From Meridianimarinicoccus roseus (GTDB taxonomy: Bacteria; Pseudomonadota; Alphaproteobacteria; Rhodobacterales; Rhodobacteraceae): DNA of 64,000 bases. This document shows, piece by piece, positions 36,952 to 46,957 of the stretch (position 1 is its first letter; every line of letters begins with the position of its first letter). A program made the position numbers and the translations under genes. The stretch is taken from contig NZ_QGKU01000003.1 in NCBI RefSeq assembly GCF_003172915.1, positions 165,655-229,654 of the forward strand. Reading direction: 5' to 3'. The notes below the pieces were generated by a model that made no database searches, was not told where the DNA came from, and was given only the letters and a program-made list of their open reading frames with translations.

Positions 36952-37329
36952 TCATGACCGCATCCACGACACATGCGCCGCGACGATCTTCCAGCCCTCG
37001 GGGAAGCGCGCCCAAGCGTGACTTTGCCGACCGATGCGAGGTTCGCCGTCGCGGGTGAATTCCGTGTTGGCGGTGGCAAAGTCGCGCCCGAACGTCGTGA
37101 TGACGGTCTTTCGCAGGGTGCGCGACAGGTTTGCAGGTGACCGGCCCATCCGAAACGCAAGAATTTCCTCGTGCCCGTAGAGGTTTTCCGTCGCGCCGAA
37201 GCGGATGACCTGCCCACTTTGCCAGAACAGATCGTCAAGCGTTTCGACGTCGTTCCCCGTAAGCGCGGCCTCGTATCGATCGAATGCAGCAGTAACCTCG
37301 GCATGTATGTCCGGCAGGTTCAGGTCCAT
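36952..37329 (-). CDS. AtzH/HpxZ-like protein (DUF3225)
   Basis: 125 residues closely following the AtzH/HpxZ pattern: LPDIHAEVTAAFDRYEAALTG, LDDLFWQSGQVIRFGATENLYG, TFGRDFATANTEFTRDG and IVAAHVSWM. In the cyanuric-acid and oxalurate operons these NTF2-like proteins accompany an amidase such as AtzE or HpxY; AtzH has been described as acting on 1,3-dicarboxyurea. Start ATG at 37329 gives family length. First gene of the leftward operon, so its presence points to carboxyurea/ureide chemistry. Confidence 0.85.
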   Translation of the reverse strand: MDLNLPDIHAEVTAAFDRYEAALTGNDVETLDDLFWQSGQVIRFGATENLYGHEEILAFRMGRSPANLSRTLRKTVITTFGRDFATANTEFTRDGEPRIGRQSHAWARFPEGWKIVAAHVSWMRS

Positions 37330-37876
37330 ATTCGGGGGAGGCTCCGTGTGTTGATCCGTGCGTGGGAAAGGAGGCGATCTTCCTGAAAAGCGCCACATGG
37401 GCTCTATTTGGCGCAAGACATTTGGCATCAATTATTCCTAAGAGTGAAGATTGCTGCGTCTTTTTGCCTATTTTTTGTGCGTTCGGCTGGATACTGCGCC
37501 ATTCAAAAAGGTGAAGGCTCATTTTGCAGACCGGCCCACGTTGGCGAGTGCAGCAGTCAGCCGATGCGCGGCGGAGCGACTTGATCCGCGACCGGGAACA
37601 ATCTTGAGGCGTTGCCGCGCAGATGCGGGGGGTGGGTCTGGCCAGATCCGGGATCAGCCGTTTCGCGTAGTGGCCCAAACCCGGAGTAACGGGCACACCA
37701 ACGAGCCGCGAACCCAAGCCGTCAAGGCCACGCCGCGCCGGGCGATCACGCGGGCCGGTCTCGGCCGCGCCGCCATACTTCCCCGCCCTGCCGACCGCAT
37801 TGCGCGCAAGACAGGCATCCAGAACAGGGCGGTTCGGACCTGGTTGTTCCCGAGAGGCATTCGAGAAGGCTTTTCA
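37330..37876. other. intergenic stretch between AtzH/HpxZ-like gene and helicase pseudogene
   Basis: About 550 bases without a supported gene. The first 120 bases, including the A/T-rich part near 37424-37500, probably carry the promoter of the leftward AtzH/HpxZ-led operon. The remainder is GC-rich with open frames but no ribosome site or motif, and may be altered 5' sequence of the neighbouring pseudogene. Confidence 0.5.
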
Positions 37877-39814
37877 ATGACCAGGCCCTGTCACCTGTGC
37901 GACAATCCGGGCGCGTCGATAGCTGCGCCGCGCCATGTGCAGAACTGGAACGCGCTAACAGATGCCGAACAGATGGTGCTCTTGGCGCGGGTGGGCGAAA
38001 GGCTGGCGGCAGGGGCCGTCTGCCGATCGCTGTCGACGGCTACATGGACCTGACCGAAACTGCCGCGCTGAGGCTGCTTCTCGATCTTGAGGGGCCGAAC
38101 TCTACCTCTACGCCTGCGGCACCGGAAGCTTCCACCCCAAGGCCTTGCTTTGTCAGGCCGCCGACAGGCAAGGCACGGCAATCGTCGGCAGTTCGAACCT
38201 CTCGCGCAGTACGCTGACCAACGGCGTCGAATGGAACCTGCATTGCGAAGGCGAGGCGGGCCAGATCGAATGCGCCTTCTAGGTGTTGCTAACGGATCCG
38301 CGCACAAAGCCCCTGACCGATGAGGTCATCGCCGCCTATGCTACGGGGCGGCACGCGGGCCCGACCCCGCCCGAGGCACGGAGCATCGTGGACGCCGACC
38401 CCCCGCACGCGCCGCCAAAACCGCATGGAATCCAGCGTGCGGCCCTTGCTGCGCTGGCGTCCGCCCGGTCCGGCGGCGCGCAGCGCGGCCTGGTGGTGCA
38501 TTTCACTCCGCGCTTCCTGCTTGGCCGTAACGCGACCCCCGACCGTTCCCACGGCGCCGACCTGCTGGCGCAGTGCGAAGACCGCGAAGTGTTTCGTTGC
38601 GACCTCTTTCAGGGCATCGATACAGGTTTGTTGTCGCCCTTTCGCTATCTCGGCGTGCCCGACGACGTGGACTATGCGCAGATCCCCTGGCGGTCTGCGC
38701 AGTTCGACCCCGAGGCGCTGGAAGCTGCATTGGCGACCGAAGCGCGCGCCGCCAACGCGCTGGAGCAGTTCCGGCGACACAGGAGCGGCCCGGCCATCGG
38801 GTTCGGCTGCTCCATGCGTCACGCCGATTTCATGGCGGCGTATTTCGCCGCCCGCGGGTTGCGCGCCGTAGCGGTTCATTCGGGCGCGGGATCTGCGCCC
38901 CGCACGACCTCGCTGGAACGGGTTGGGCGGGGCGAGATAGACATCCTGCTTGTTGTGGACATGTTCAACGAAAGTTCAACGAAGGCGTGGACATACCCGG
39001 AATCGGAACGGTGATGATGCTGCGCCCGACCGAAAGCGTGATCCTCTGACTGCAGCAGCTTGGCCGCGGACTGCGCCGCGTGGAGGGCAAGGTGCTGCTG
39101 GTTATCGGCTGTATCGGCGACCGGTCGCTCACCACCTGGCCGGAAGCCGCGGTTGCGGGAGACATCTCCCTGCCAAAAGGCTGTTCGGCGACATACGATC
39201 TGGCGGTGATCGACATGTTGCGCGATCTTCTGCGACCCCGGACCGGAACCGACGACCTCGAAGCGCAATACCGCGAATTTCGGCTGCGCAACGGAATGCG
39301 GCGGCGTGCGGCCGAACTGGCGCGCATGGGCTTCAATCCGGGACCCACGGGACATGGCGGCTGTTTCGACTTCGTGCGCGACATGGGCGATGCGGTTGAA
39401 CCCCCAGTCATCGCCAGCCACGGCGCGCTGCTGCGTCGGCTGGAACGGGACCAGACCCAAAGCGGCGCCGATCTGCGAGCCCTGTCGGCGATGGTCGCAG
39501 GCGGCACGGCCCGTGATGATGGCACGCGGGCCTGGGCGCTGTCGCCGCTTTTCACCGCCGCCGGGGACGGTCTGCACCTCCGCCGCGACGACCCGATGGA
39601 CGGATAGACGGATGCCAAGCGGCGCCGAACCCGGTGTCCGCGTGCATCTGTTCATGCGCAACGGAAAGCTTGGGTGCAATAGGGCTGCGCCTTTCCTTAT
39701 GGCGGCCGCCCGGCTTTCAAAACCTGGGAGGGCGAGGGGCCAATTACCGTCACATGGCGCCTGCCTGATCCCGTACCGCCGCATCTGCGTCGCGCTCTCG
39801 GGATCAGGATCTGA
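37877..39814 (+). pseudogene. PLD-nuclease/superfamily 2 helicase/DUF3427 protein, disrupted
   Basis: Pieces of one large protein can be read in order. GSFHPKALLC and AIVGSSNLSRSTLTNGVEWN (about 38110-38260) are a phospholipase-D-like domain. Then come the helicase entry PHGIQRAALAALASARSGG, core HFTPRFLLGRNATPDRS, C-terminal helicase domain with LFQGIDTGLLSPFRYLG and LQQLGRGLRR, and a DUF3427-like end GPITVTWRLPDPVPPHLRRAL. Damage: TAG at 38280-38282, a deletion that joins RGLVV to HFTPR and so removes Walker A and the DEAH box, an 11-base tandem duplication at 38963-38984 shifting frame, and TGA at 39047-39049. Not functional. Confidence 0.85.
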
Positions 39815-39841
39815 GCGGCCGCTCGGCCACAGCCGGCGCCG

Positions 39842-40786
39842 TCAGGCCTGGACGATCCGCTGCGGATCCATCGGCATCGGACCGCAATAATCGTAGGCCA
39901 CGAGCGGGCCATCCTTGCCCGCGGAATAGTCGAGGCAAAGCGCGTTCGGTGCCTCCACCTGCGGGTCACCGGTCAGCCAGTAATGCCCGAAGAATACCGG
40001 CACCGGGTCAGTATAGCGAAAGGCCGCGACGCCCTCCGGCACCGGGGCATCCGGAAGGACTGACGGGGCCGGCACGCTGCGGGCGATCTCGCGCCAGGTG
40101 CGCGCAGCGCCCAGCCACCAGGCGACGCGCACCTCACTCCGACGGTGCCCGTCCTTGTCGGCAAACCACACGCCGTCCGGCAAAGGAACCTCGGGGCCGG
40201 ACGTCGCGACCTGAAGCGCGTCCCAGACCGGGCCTTCGGTCCAGCCGGGGCGGTGCAGATCTTCGGTGCAAAGCCCCGCAAGGCAGCCCGCGAGACGCAG
40301 GACATCAATGCCGGGCGCGTGCCAGCACGCATGAACCGCGCGCAGCCCGTCCTCTTCCAGCGCCAGCGGCAGCGATTGCATCCAGCCAATGGCTTCGCGC
40401 GTGCGCGGCGCGCCCAACGGGAACTCCGAAAGGAAACTGGCGTGCTGGCGTGTGTTCTTTGCAGAGCGCGCGCGCAACGGTCGACCCTCCACCTCGGTAT
40501 GAAAGTGAATCGCGTTGAATTCTTGGTTGCCCATTACAGCGATCGCCTTGCCGCTGTCGATCAGCGACCGCACGGTTCGCAGCACGCGCGCATTGTCCGG
40601 ACCGCGATCGATGAAATCGCCAAGAAAGATAACCTTCCGGTCCGGGGCGGGTCCCCGCCAACCGGCGGAATTAGTGCGCCAGCCAAGATGCGCCAGAAGC
40701 GCATCGAGTTTGTCGGCATGGCCGTGGATATCGGGGATGATGTGCGCATGACGCGTCTCCGGTTTCGGTACGGCTAAAGAGGGCGC
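39842..40786 (-). pseudogene. metallophosphatase (Ser/Thr phosphatase/ApaH type) frame without a start codon
   Basis: The open frame carries the calcineurin-like phosphatase motifs HIIPDIHGHADKLDALL (GDxHG-like), VIFLGDFIDRGPDNARVL and VMGNQEFNAIHF (GNHE-like, His replaced by Gln), with a later FFGHYWLTG. Between the upstream in-frame TGA (40787-40789) and the DIHG motif there is no ATG, GTG, TTG or CTG. The first in-frame starter is GTG at 40585, which would remove two metal-binding motifs. Either the start codon has mutated (GTA at 40775-40777 is a candidate), or there is a base error here. Length otherwise suits the family. Confidence 0.7.
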
Positions 40787-40909
40787 TCAGACGCCACGCG
40801 TCCGGCACCGCTGCACCGGCCCATACCGGGCGGGCCAAAGAACGACACCGCCCATCCCGCGCCCGGATCGCCGGGCGCCGGGACGTCGCACCGGGTGCGG
40901 GCCGATGGT

Positions 40910-41323
40910 TCAGGCGTATTCGAAACTGATGTCGTGCGCCCCTTTCCACAGCACCCCGTTGCCGAGCGCCATCAGGTTTTCGAGGCCGGAGGTCAGGGTG
41001 ATGAAGTGGTTCCCGGCCAGTTGGCCCATCTTTGACGAAAAATCGACGCCCCCATAGGCCAGCAGGATCTCTGTCTCGCTGATACCGCCGGGATAGAGGA
41101 TGATCTGCCCTGGCGCCGGGTGGCTTGTGTGGTTCTCGTAGCCGACGCCGAAGTCGCGATCGCCGAGCGGGATCCACACGCCCTCGCCCGACCAGCGGAC
41201 ATGGACGATCTGCCCGGTGAAGGGCATCGCCGCCTCGAACGCGGCGCAGGTCTTGGGCGCGGCCTCGCGTTCGAGGCGGGCATCGAAGCTGTAAGGGCCA
41301 GCCTTGATAAGCAGGTCTGTCAT
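40910..41323 (-). CDS. DUF3830 family protein
   Basis: 137 residues of the DUF3830 family (cyclophilin-like fold): AFEAAMPFTGQIVHVRWSGE, GDRDFGVGYENHTSHPAPGQIILYPGG, ETEILLAYGG and a C-terminal LENLMALGNGVLWKGAHDIS. Function is unknown; members often sit beside amino-acid or amide catabolic genes, as here. Start ATG at 41323 overlaps the stop of the fusion oxidase gene as ATGA. Last gene of the operon. Confidence 0.85.
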   Translation of the reverse strand: MTDLLIKAGPYSFDARLEREAAPKTCAAFEAAMPFTGQIVHVRWSGEGVWIPLGDRDFGVGYENHTSHPAPGQIILYPGGISETEILLAYGGVDFSSKMGQLAGNHFITLTSGLENLMALGNGVLWKGAHDISFEYA

Positions 41324-44199
41324 GTCGGTTCCTTTTCGGTCGCTTGGGTGAAACGGGTCATGGTGAAATCGCCCAGATCCTGCCGAAGCCGACCCGACAG
41401 CGCGGCGGCGGCGGCCTCGCGGCCCATCAGCGGGCCAAGGGTGAAACCGTTCGCGGTCGCCGCGATGGTGACGCCGGGCGCGCCGGGCAACGGCCCTATC
41501 AGCGGCGCGCCGTCGATGTCGATGTTCATGGCGGCCCAGCTGCGGATCACATGCAGGCTGGCGGTTTGCGGCACCGTGCGCGCGGCGACCCAAAGGTTGC
41601 CTTCCAGACTGTCGGGCAGAATCTCGGGCTGACCGGCGGCCCCGGTCGCGGCCGGCCATGCCCCGCCGATGATAACGCTGCCCGCCGCGGTCTGCTTCAT
41701 CGTCAGGTGCCTGCCTGCGTGGGCAAGCAAGCAGGGCACGAGCGGCGGCGCGGGGGCCGTCACGACCATCTGCAGCGGCGCGCCGCGGATCGGCACGCTG
41801 CACCCCAGCATCCGGGCGATCGCGGCCGTCCAGCCGCCTGCCGCGATCAGGATGCGCGATGCCGTCACCCGGCCGCGCGCGGTGTCGATGACGTAGTCCT
41901 TCCCGTCGCGGGCGATGCCGCGCACGGGGGCGTGTTCCTCAATCACCGCACCCGCCGCGCGGGCTGCTCGCGCAAGGTGCGGCGTCGCGGCCAGCGGGTT
42001 TATCTTTCCCTCGCCCGGGCACCATGCGGCCGCGATGACCGCGTCCGAAACTTCGGGCGCGATCCGGCGCACCCGCGCACCGTCAATCACCTCGGTGTGG
42101 ATACCGACGCGCGCTTCGGCGGCCGCCTTGGCCTCGAGGAAGGAGATCTGTCCAGGATCCTCGGCCACCATCAGGCCGCCGGTGACCGCCATCTCGAAAT
42201 CCGCGCCAAGCTCGCGTTCAAGGTCCCGCCACAGGGCGATGGATTCCTTCTGAAGCGGCAGGGTGCGCAGCTGCAGGCTTCCGTCCCCCACCGCCTTGCC
42301 GCCGAAATCCCATGACAGAAGCTGCAGGTGCAGGCTGCCCGCGTTGCCTCCCGACGCCTCCCCGTTCACCTGCCCACGATCGAGGCACAGTACGGAGGCT
42401 CCTGAGCGGGCCGCAAACAGGGCCGCAGTCACGCCGGTAATGCCGCCACCGATCACCACGAGGTCGGCTGCCGCGACGGACAGCGGCGCATCCGGGTCAC
42501 GGTTCGGACGCACCGACGGGCTGCTTTGGCGGTGCCCGCCCCATTCAGGCTTTTCCAGCGCGAGCGCGCCCAACGTAACCGGCCGCGCGGGGATCTGCGG
42601 GGCGAACAGGGCTTCCGGCACTACCGATTGGCCCGCCTCGTTCAGCAGGCGAAGCACCTGCGGCAGGCAATAGCGGCCCTGGCACCGGCCCATGCCGACC
42701 CGCGTCTCCCGCTTCAATGTCGCAGGATCGCGTGCGCCCGCAGCGATCGCGGCCCGCGCGGTGGCCGCGGTGACCTCTTCGCAGCGGCACAGCACCGTGT
42801 CGCCCGTCGGCGTCGCGCGCGACGGGGCTTTGAACATCGACCAGAGCGCGGACTGAAACCGCCGCCCGCGCGCGAGCCCGCGCAAGTCAGCATCTCCGCG
42901 GTGAGTTACGGGGTGCCCGAAATGCGCCAGCGCGTCCTGCGCGCTCAGCCGACCCTGGCAAAGCGCGATCTCGGCCCCGCCTAACCCGCCGGCATCCCCG
43001 GCGATCCAGACGCCCGGCACCGGGCTACGCCCGGCGTCGTCTCGCACGGGCCGAATTTCTCCGGTCTCGGGGTCGGCGGTGACCGGCACACCGAGCAACC
43101 GCGCAAGTTCGATCTGGGGCGCGAAACCGTCACCCGCCGCCACCGCATCGCAATCGACCGTCCGTGACCGACCCGTCGCGATCTGCCGCAGGACCGCCCC
43201 GGACACCTGTTCCGCGCCGTGTATTTCCGCCACCTCCCACCCGGTCATTACCGGGATGCCGGAGCGCAGCACCGCCAGCCTGTAACGCGCACCGTCGCCC
43301 ATCAGCCGTGGCGCGGCCGTCAGCGCAGACAGGGCCGATGCGCCGAACCCTGGCCTGCCACGTTCCGCCAGCGCCACGGGCCGCGTGCCAAGCGCCAGAA
43401 GCTCGGCAGCGAGTTGCAGACCCAGCGGTCCGTGCCCCGCGATCAGCACCTGCCGTCCCGGCGCCACACCGTAGCGACGGGCAAGGGTCTGGGCCGCGCC
43501 GATCGTCATGACGCCCGGCAGCGTCCAGCCCGGCACCATCGCGGGCCGCTCATGGGCGCCCACCGCAAGGATCACGGCTTTCGACCGCACCCGCAGCCCT
43601 CCCAGCGGTCCGAGACTGCGCAGATCGAACCCCGCCTCTGTCCGGCGCGCGAACCACACGCTGTGGCCGGTCACGATCCGCGCACCCGAACACTGAGCCT
43701 CGGCGCGCAGGGCGGCCCCGCGCCGGTGCTGGCGGTCGAGCGCCCGAGCCATGCGGCAGCCGTCACTGCGGGGCTTGAAATACTGCCCACCGGGATCGTC
43801 CCGGTCATCCAGCACCAGCACGCTGGCCCCTGCGCCTGCCGCCTGGATCGCGGCGGCGAGGCCCGCGGGACCCGCCCCGATCACCGCGATCTCGACCTCC
43901 GCCACCTCCTCTGTCGGCGGCGGCGGCGGCACCGTACCAGGGCTGAACGCGCGGTCGTTCTCGCTTCGCACGTCCATGTCAGGGGCGACTTTGACCATGC
44001 AGGCGCGCGCGCCCCGTCGGCCGTCTACCGTCACGAGACAGTCATGGCAGACCCCCATGCCGCAAAACACGCCGCGCGGGGCGCCGCTTCGGCGATGGCC
44101 AAGCGCGCCCTGCCCCGCGGCAGCAAGCGCCGCAGCGATGCTGTCGCCCGGTGCAGCACTGCAGGTGCGCCCGTCGAAAGTGAAGGTGAAGCCGGTCAC
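41320..44199 (-). CDS. three-part fusion oxidase: 2Fe-2S + FAD/NAD(P) oxidoreductase + BFD-type + FAD amino-acid oxidase (HcnABC/HypABC-like)
   Basis: 959 residues. Residues 1-75 are a small 2Fe-2S domain (Cys46, Cys51, Cys54, Cys67), as in HcnA. Residues about 103-460 are an FAD/NAD(P) oxidoreductase with VIGAGPAG (106-113) and AGHGPLGLQ. Residues about 468-525 are a BFD-like Fe-S domain (Cys471, Cys473, Cys506, Cys511), as in HcnB. Residues about 578-935 are a DAO-type amino-acid oxidase with VVIGGGITGV and WAAMNIDIDGAPLIGPLP, as in HcnC. Such heteromers oxidise glycine, opines or D-hydroxyproline. The start is GTG at 44199, abutting the DapA-like stop; coupled to DUF3830 downstream. Confidence 0.9.
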   Translation of the reverse strand: MTGFTFTFDGRTCSAAPGDSIAAALAAAGQGALGHRRSGAPRGVFCGMGVCHDCLVTVDGRRGARACMVKVAPDMDVRSENDRAFSPGTVPPPPPTEEVAEVEIAVIGAGPAGLAAAIQAAGAGASVLVLDDRDDPGGQYFKPRSDGCRMARALDRQHRRGAALRAEAQCSGARIVTGHSVWFARRTEAGFDLRSLGPLGGLRVRSKAVILAVGAHERPAMVPGWTLPGVMTIGAAQTLARRYGVAPGRQVLIAGHGPLGLQLAAELLALGTRPVALAERGRPGFGASALSALTAAPRLMGDGARYRLAVLRSGIPVMTGWEVAEIHGAEQVSGAVLRQIATGRSRTVDCDAVAAGDGFAPQIELARLLGVPVTADPETGEIRPVRDDAGRSPVPGVWIAGDAGGLGGAEIALCQGRLSAQDALAHFGHPVTHRGDADLRGLARGRRFQSALWSMFKAPSRATPTGDTVLCRCEEVTAATARAAIAAGARDPATLKRETRVGMGRCQGRYCLPQVLRLLNEAGQSVVPEALFAPQIPARPVTLGALALEKPEWGGHRQSSPSVRPNRDPDAPLSVAAADLVVIGGGITGVTAALFAARSGASVLCLDRGQVNGEASGGNAGSLHLQLLSWDFGGKAVGDGSLQLRTLPLQKESIALWRDLERELGADFEMAVTGGLMVAEDPGQISFLEAKAAAEARVGIHTEVIDGARVRRIAPEVSDAVIAAAWCPGEGKINPLAATPHLARAARAAGAVIEEHAPVRGIARDGKDYVIDTARGRVTASRILIAAGGWTAAIARMLGCSVPIRGAPLQMVVTAPAPPLVPCLLAHAGRHLTMKQTAAGSVIIGGAWPAATGAAGQPEILPDSLEGNLWVAARTVPQTASLHVIRSWAAMNIDIDGAPLIGPLPGAPGVTIAATANGFTLGPLMGREAAAAALSGRLRQDLGDFTMTRFTQATEKEPT

Positions 44200-45096
44200 T
44201 CAGGCGGCACTGTGCGGCATCAGCCCGACCGACCGCAGCGCGTTTTCGACATCGGTCATCTCGGCGGCCGGAAGCGGCAGGCGGGGCGGCCGCGGTCCGC
44301 CCACCGCATGGCCCATCAAGTTCAGCGCCGCCTTGCTGCCGGCCACGTAGCGATGCCCGCCCACCAGCCGGATGACCGGCAGCACCTCGCGGTAAAGCGC
44401 GCGGGCGGCGTGGTAATCCTCGTGATCGGCGGTCAGTGTGAACAGCCGCGCCAGCGCTGCGGGCAGGATGTTGGAGCCGACCGCGACCCACCCCTCGGCC
44501 CCCTCAACGAAGCTTTCGAACCCCATGATCCCGCCGAACACGGTCATCCGTCCCTCGCTAAACTCCAGGATGTCGCGGATGCGTGTGACGTCCATTGTCG
44601 ATTCCTTGATGTAGTCTATCCGCGGCAATTTGGACAGTTCCGCGACCAGCGGCGGCGTCAGGTCGACATTTGCCGTGGCCGGGTTGTTATAGATCATTAC
44701 CGGGCGCGTCGCTGCCTCCCCGATGCGGCCGAAATGGTTGATCAGTTCGTCCCATGTGGGCGTGGAATAGAACGGTGGGATGATCATGGTTCCATCCGCG
44801 CCCAGATCCTCGGCCATCGCGACGTTCGCGATCACGTCGTCGGTGCTTTCAGCCCCCGCGCCGATCAGCACCGGCACCCGTCCCGCTGCCGCGTCGATAA
44901 CGCATTTTGCAACGGCGCGGCGTTCCTCCGGTGTCAGCGACAGGAATTCCCCTGTGGAACCAAGCGGGATCAGCCCGTGAATCCCCTCGCGGACCTGCCA
45001 GTCGGTGAACCGGGCCTGAGCATCGAGATCGAGCCGACCATCTGCGTCGAAGGCGGTGATCATCACCGTGAAGGTGCCGCGAAAACGATCTGTCAT
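44200..45096 (-). CDS. dihydrodipicolinate synthase family lyase (DapA-like)
   Basis: 298-residue TIM barrel with the family active site: GLIPLGSTGEFLSLTPEER (carboxylate loop), catalytic Tyr in RPVMIYNNPATANVDL and Schiff-base Lys in LPRIDYIKESTMDV. The family covers dihydrodipicolinate synthase, keto-acid aldolases and 1-pyrroline-4-hydroxy-2-carboxylate deaminase. Placed directly before an HcnABC/HypABC-like oxidase, it probably processes the oxidation product of a cyclic or N-substituted amino acid. Start ATG at 45096 overlaps the phosphotriesterase-like stop as ATGA. Confidence 0.88.
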   Translation of the reverse strand: MTDRFRGTFTVMITAFDADGRLDLDAQARFTDWQVREGIHGLIPLGSTGEFLSLTPEERRAVAKCVIDAAAGRVPVLIGAGAESTDDVIANVAMAEDLGADGTMIIPPFYSTPTWDELINHFGRIGEAATRPVMIYNNPATANVDLTPPLVAELSKLPRIDYIKESTMDVTRIRDILEFSEGRMTVFGGIMGFESFVEGAEGWVAVGSNILPAALARLFTLTADHEDYHAARALYREVLPVIRLVGGHRYVAGSKAALNLMGHAVGGPRPPRLPLPAAEMTDVENALRSVGLMPHSAA

Positions 45097-46118
45097 GCCG
45101 GTGTCTCCTGTAGGGTCAGCAATCTGAGTGGCGTGTCGCGCAGCAGCTTGCCGATCAGCGCGACATCGAAGCCTAGGCGGCGCATGAGCGGCGCGACATT
45201 GCGCAAGATGTGCCCGTATCCGTGACCGCCCCATCGGCGCAGGCGCGTCTTGGTGCAGATGTCCTGCGATACCAGAATCTGGTCGGCATGCCCGATATCG
45301 GCGAAGCGACGGATCAGCGCGATGCGGTCGCGATCGGTCGGCAGGTCGACATCACCCATCCAGTAGTGCGACTGCTCGATGCCGAAGAAATCCCATTCGA
45401 CATTGGCACCCCGAGCCAGCAGCGCCGCGATACCCGTGCCGTCCGGATGGGTCCGGTCCATGTGGCACAGGACCGTGCGCGCCGGGTCCAGCCCTTCGGC
45501 CTCGGTAATGTCGAGGATTGCCGCACAGGCCCCAGGCGCCCGCCCCGGATGGACCGACAGCGCCGCGCCGCTGCGGCAGGCGGCGCGCGCCGCAGCGCGC
45601 AACGCGCGGGTTTCGGCCGGGTGCATGGGCCATGAACATCCGATCTCGCCGATCAGCCCGGCGCGGATACCAGTGCCGTCCAGCCCTTCGGTGACTTCAC
45701 GGGTGAACAGATCGGCAAGCGCATCGACGTCGAGCGCGGCGAGGCCCGGCGGCATGTATGCGGACGTGTAGCAGCCGGCAGCGGCGATCACATGCACGCC
45801 CGACAGCCGCGCGGCCTGCGCCAAGCCTGCCGCATCGCGCGCCAGCCCCGCGACGGACTGGTCCACGATCAGGCTGCCGCCGTCCTCCCGGAACAGGGCC
45901 AGTTCGCGGCCCGCGATCTGCGGATCGCGCTGGTGGGCGTTGCCCGGCGCCTCGTTCGAGCGGTAGTCGGTCTGCCAGCGGTCCTCCATACTTGGCACGG
46001 CCTCGCGGTCGCCTTCGGCGCCGGGCGGAACGATATCGAAAAGCACATGTTCATGGAATGCCACGCGCCCGATCCCTGCCGGATCGACATCACCGAGAAC
46101 CGTCTGCACCCTCGCCAT
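45093..46118 (-). CDS. phosphotriesterase-like metal-dependent hydrolase
   Basis: 341-residue TIM barrel of the phosphotriesterase-related family: metal HxH in RVAFHEHVLFD, GLIGEIGCSWPM, His in LSVHPGRAPG, His in VLCHMDRTHPDG, and Asp in ILVSQDICTKTRL. Members are usually lactonases, amide hydrolases or phosphodiesterases rather than organophosphatases. The start is ATG at 46118, two bases after the ATPase stop; a TTG at 46124 is less likely. Co-translated with the DapA-like lyase, so it probably hydrolyses a lactone, lactam or acyl group on the pathway substrate. Confidence 0.85.
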   Translation of the reverse strand: MARVQTVLGDVDPAGIGRVAFHEHVLFDIVPPGAEGDREAVPSMEDRWQTDYRSNEAPGNAHQRDPQIAGRELALFREDGGSLIVDQSVAGLARDAAGLAQAARLSGVHVIAAAGCYTSAYMPPGLAALDVDALADLFTREVTEGLDGTGIRAGLIGEIGCSWPMHPAETRALRAAARAACRSGAALSVHPGRAPGACAAILDITEAEGLDPARTVLCHMDRTHPDGTGIAALLARGANVEWDFFGIEQSHYWMGDVDLPTDRDRIALIRRFADIGHADQILVSQDICTKTRLRRWGGHGYGHILRNVAPLMRRLGFDVALIGKLLRDTPLRLLTLQETPA

Positions 46119-46120
46119 CG

Positions 46121-46945
46121 TCAATGGTGCAGGATCTTAGACAGGAACAGCCGGGTGTGTTCGCTTTCCGGGTTCCCGAAAAACTTTTCCGGCGCGGCCT
46201 CTTCGACGATCCCACCGTCATGCATGAGGATGACACGGTCTGCAGCGGCGCGCGCGAAACCCATCTCGTGGGTGACGACGATCATTGTCATTCCCTGCTC
46301 CGAAAGGCCCGTCATCACATCCAGCACCTCCGAGATCATCTCGGGGTCCAACGCCGAGGTCGGTTCGTCGAACAGCATCACCTTGGGCTTCATGGCAAGC
46401 GCCCGCGCAATGGCGACCCTTTGCTGCTGCCCGCCCGACAACTGGCGCGGATAGGCGTTCTCCTTGTCCGGCAGCCCCACCCTTTTGAGCAGTTCGCGCG
46501 CCTCCTCGCGCACCTCGGCGCGCTTGCGCTTGAGGATCCGTACCGGCGCGAGCGTGATGTTCTCGATCACGCTGATATGAGGGAACAAGTTGAAGTTCTG
46601 GAACACCATGCCGAGGTCGCGTTGCTGTACCGCGATCTCGGCATCGCGCAGGGGCTGGCGCTTGCCATTGCGTTCGCGGAACCCCATCAGGTGCCCGGCG
46701 GCGCGGATCGTACCGCCGTCGATGGTTTCCAATTGGTCGATGCAGCGCAGCAACGTGCTTTTCCCGCTGCCAGAGCGGCCGCAGATCACCACGACCTCGC
46801 CCTGGCGCACGGTCAGCGACACGTCACGCAGCACGTGGTTCTCGCCGAAGGACTTGCACACTTTCTCGATCATCACGATGGGCGGGCCAAGCATGCGGTC
46901 CGCCGCCTTGCCGCCGGGAACGAGTTGCTTGTCTTGCTGGGTCAT
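46121..46945 (-). CDS. polar amino-acid ABC transporter ATP-binding protein (HisP/GlnQ type)
   Basis: 274 residues: Walker [11 protein letters not shown]-loop FQNFNLFPH, signature LSGGQQQR, Walker [16 protein letters not shown] and switch His in [10 protein letters not shown]. The first 25 residues are an extension beyond the usual start near [14 protein letters not shown] at 46945 is chosen over a GTG one codon earlier. Serves the single permease and the binding protein encoded immediately upstream. Confidence 0.92.
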   Translation of the reverse strand: MTQQDKQLVPGGKAADRMLGPPIVMIEKVCKSFGENHVLRDVSLTVRQGEVVVICGRSGSGKSTLLRCIDQLETIDGGTIRAAGHLMGFRERNGKRQPLRDAEIAVQQRDLGMVFQNFNLFPHISVIENITLAPVRILKRKRAEVREEARELLKRVGLPDKENAYPRQLSGGQQQRVAIARALAMKPKVMLFDEPTSALDPEMISEVLDVMTGLSEQGMTMIVVTHEMGFARAAADRVILMHDGGIVEEAAPEKFFGNPESEHTRLFLSKILHH

Positions 46946-46957
46946 CACGCGGCTTCC

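Noticed and set aside
37451..37876. Open frame upstream of the helicase relic as a separate gene
   Set aside because: Arg-rich translation, no ribosome site at its start and no motif; more likely altered 5' sequence of the relic or non-coding.
39811..39826. Short GC palindrome (GAGCGGCCGCTC) after the helicase relic
   Set aside because: No T run and only a perfect restriction-type palindrome without loop; not a convincing terminator.
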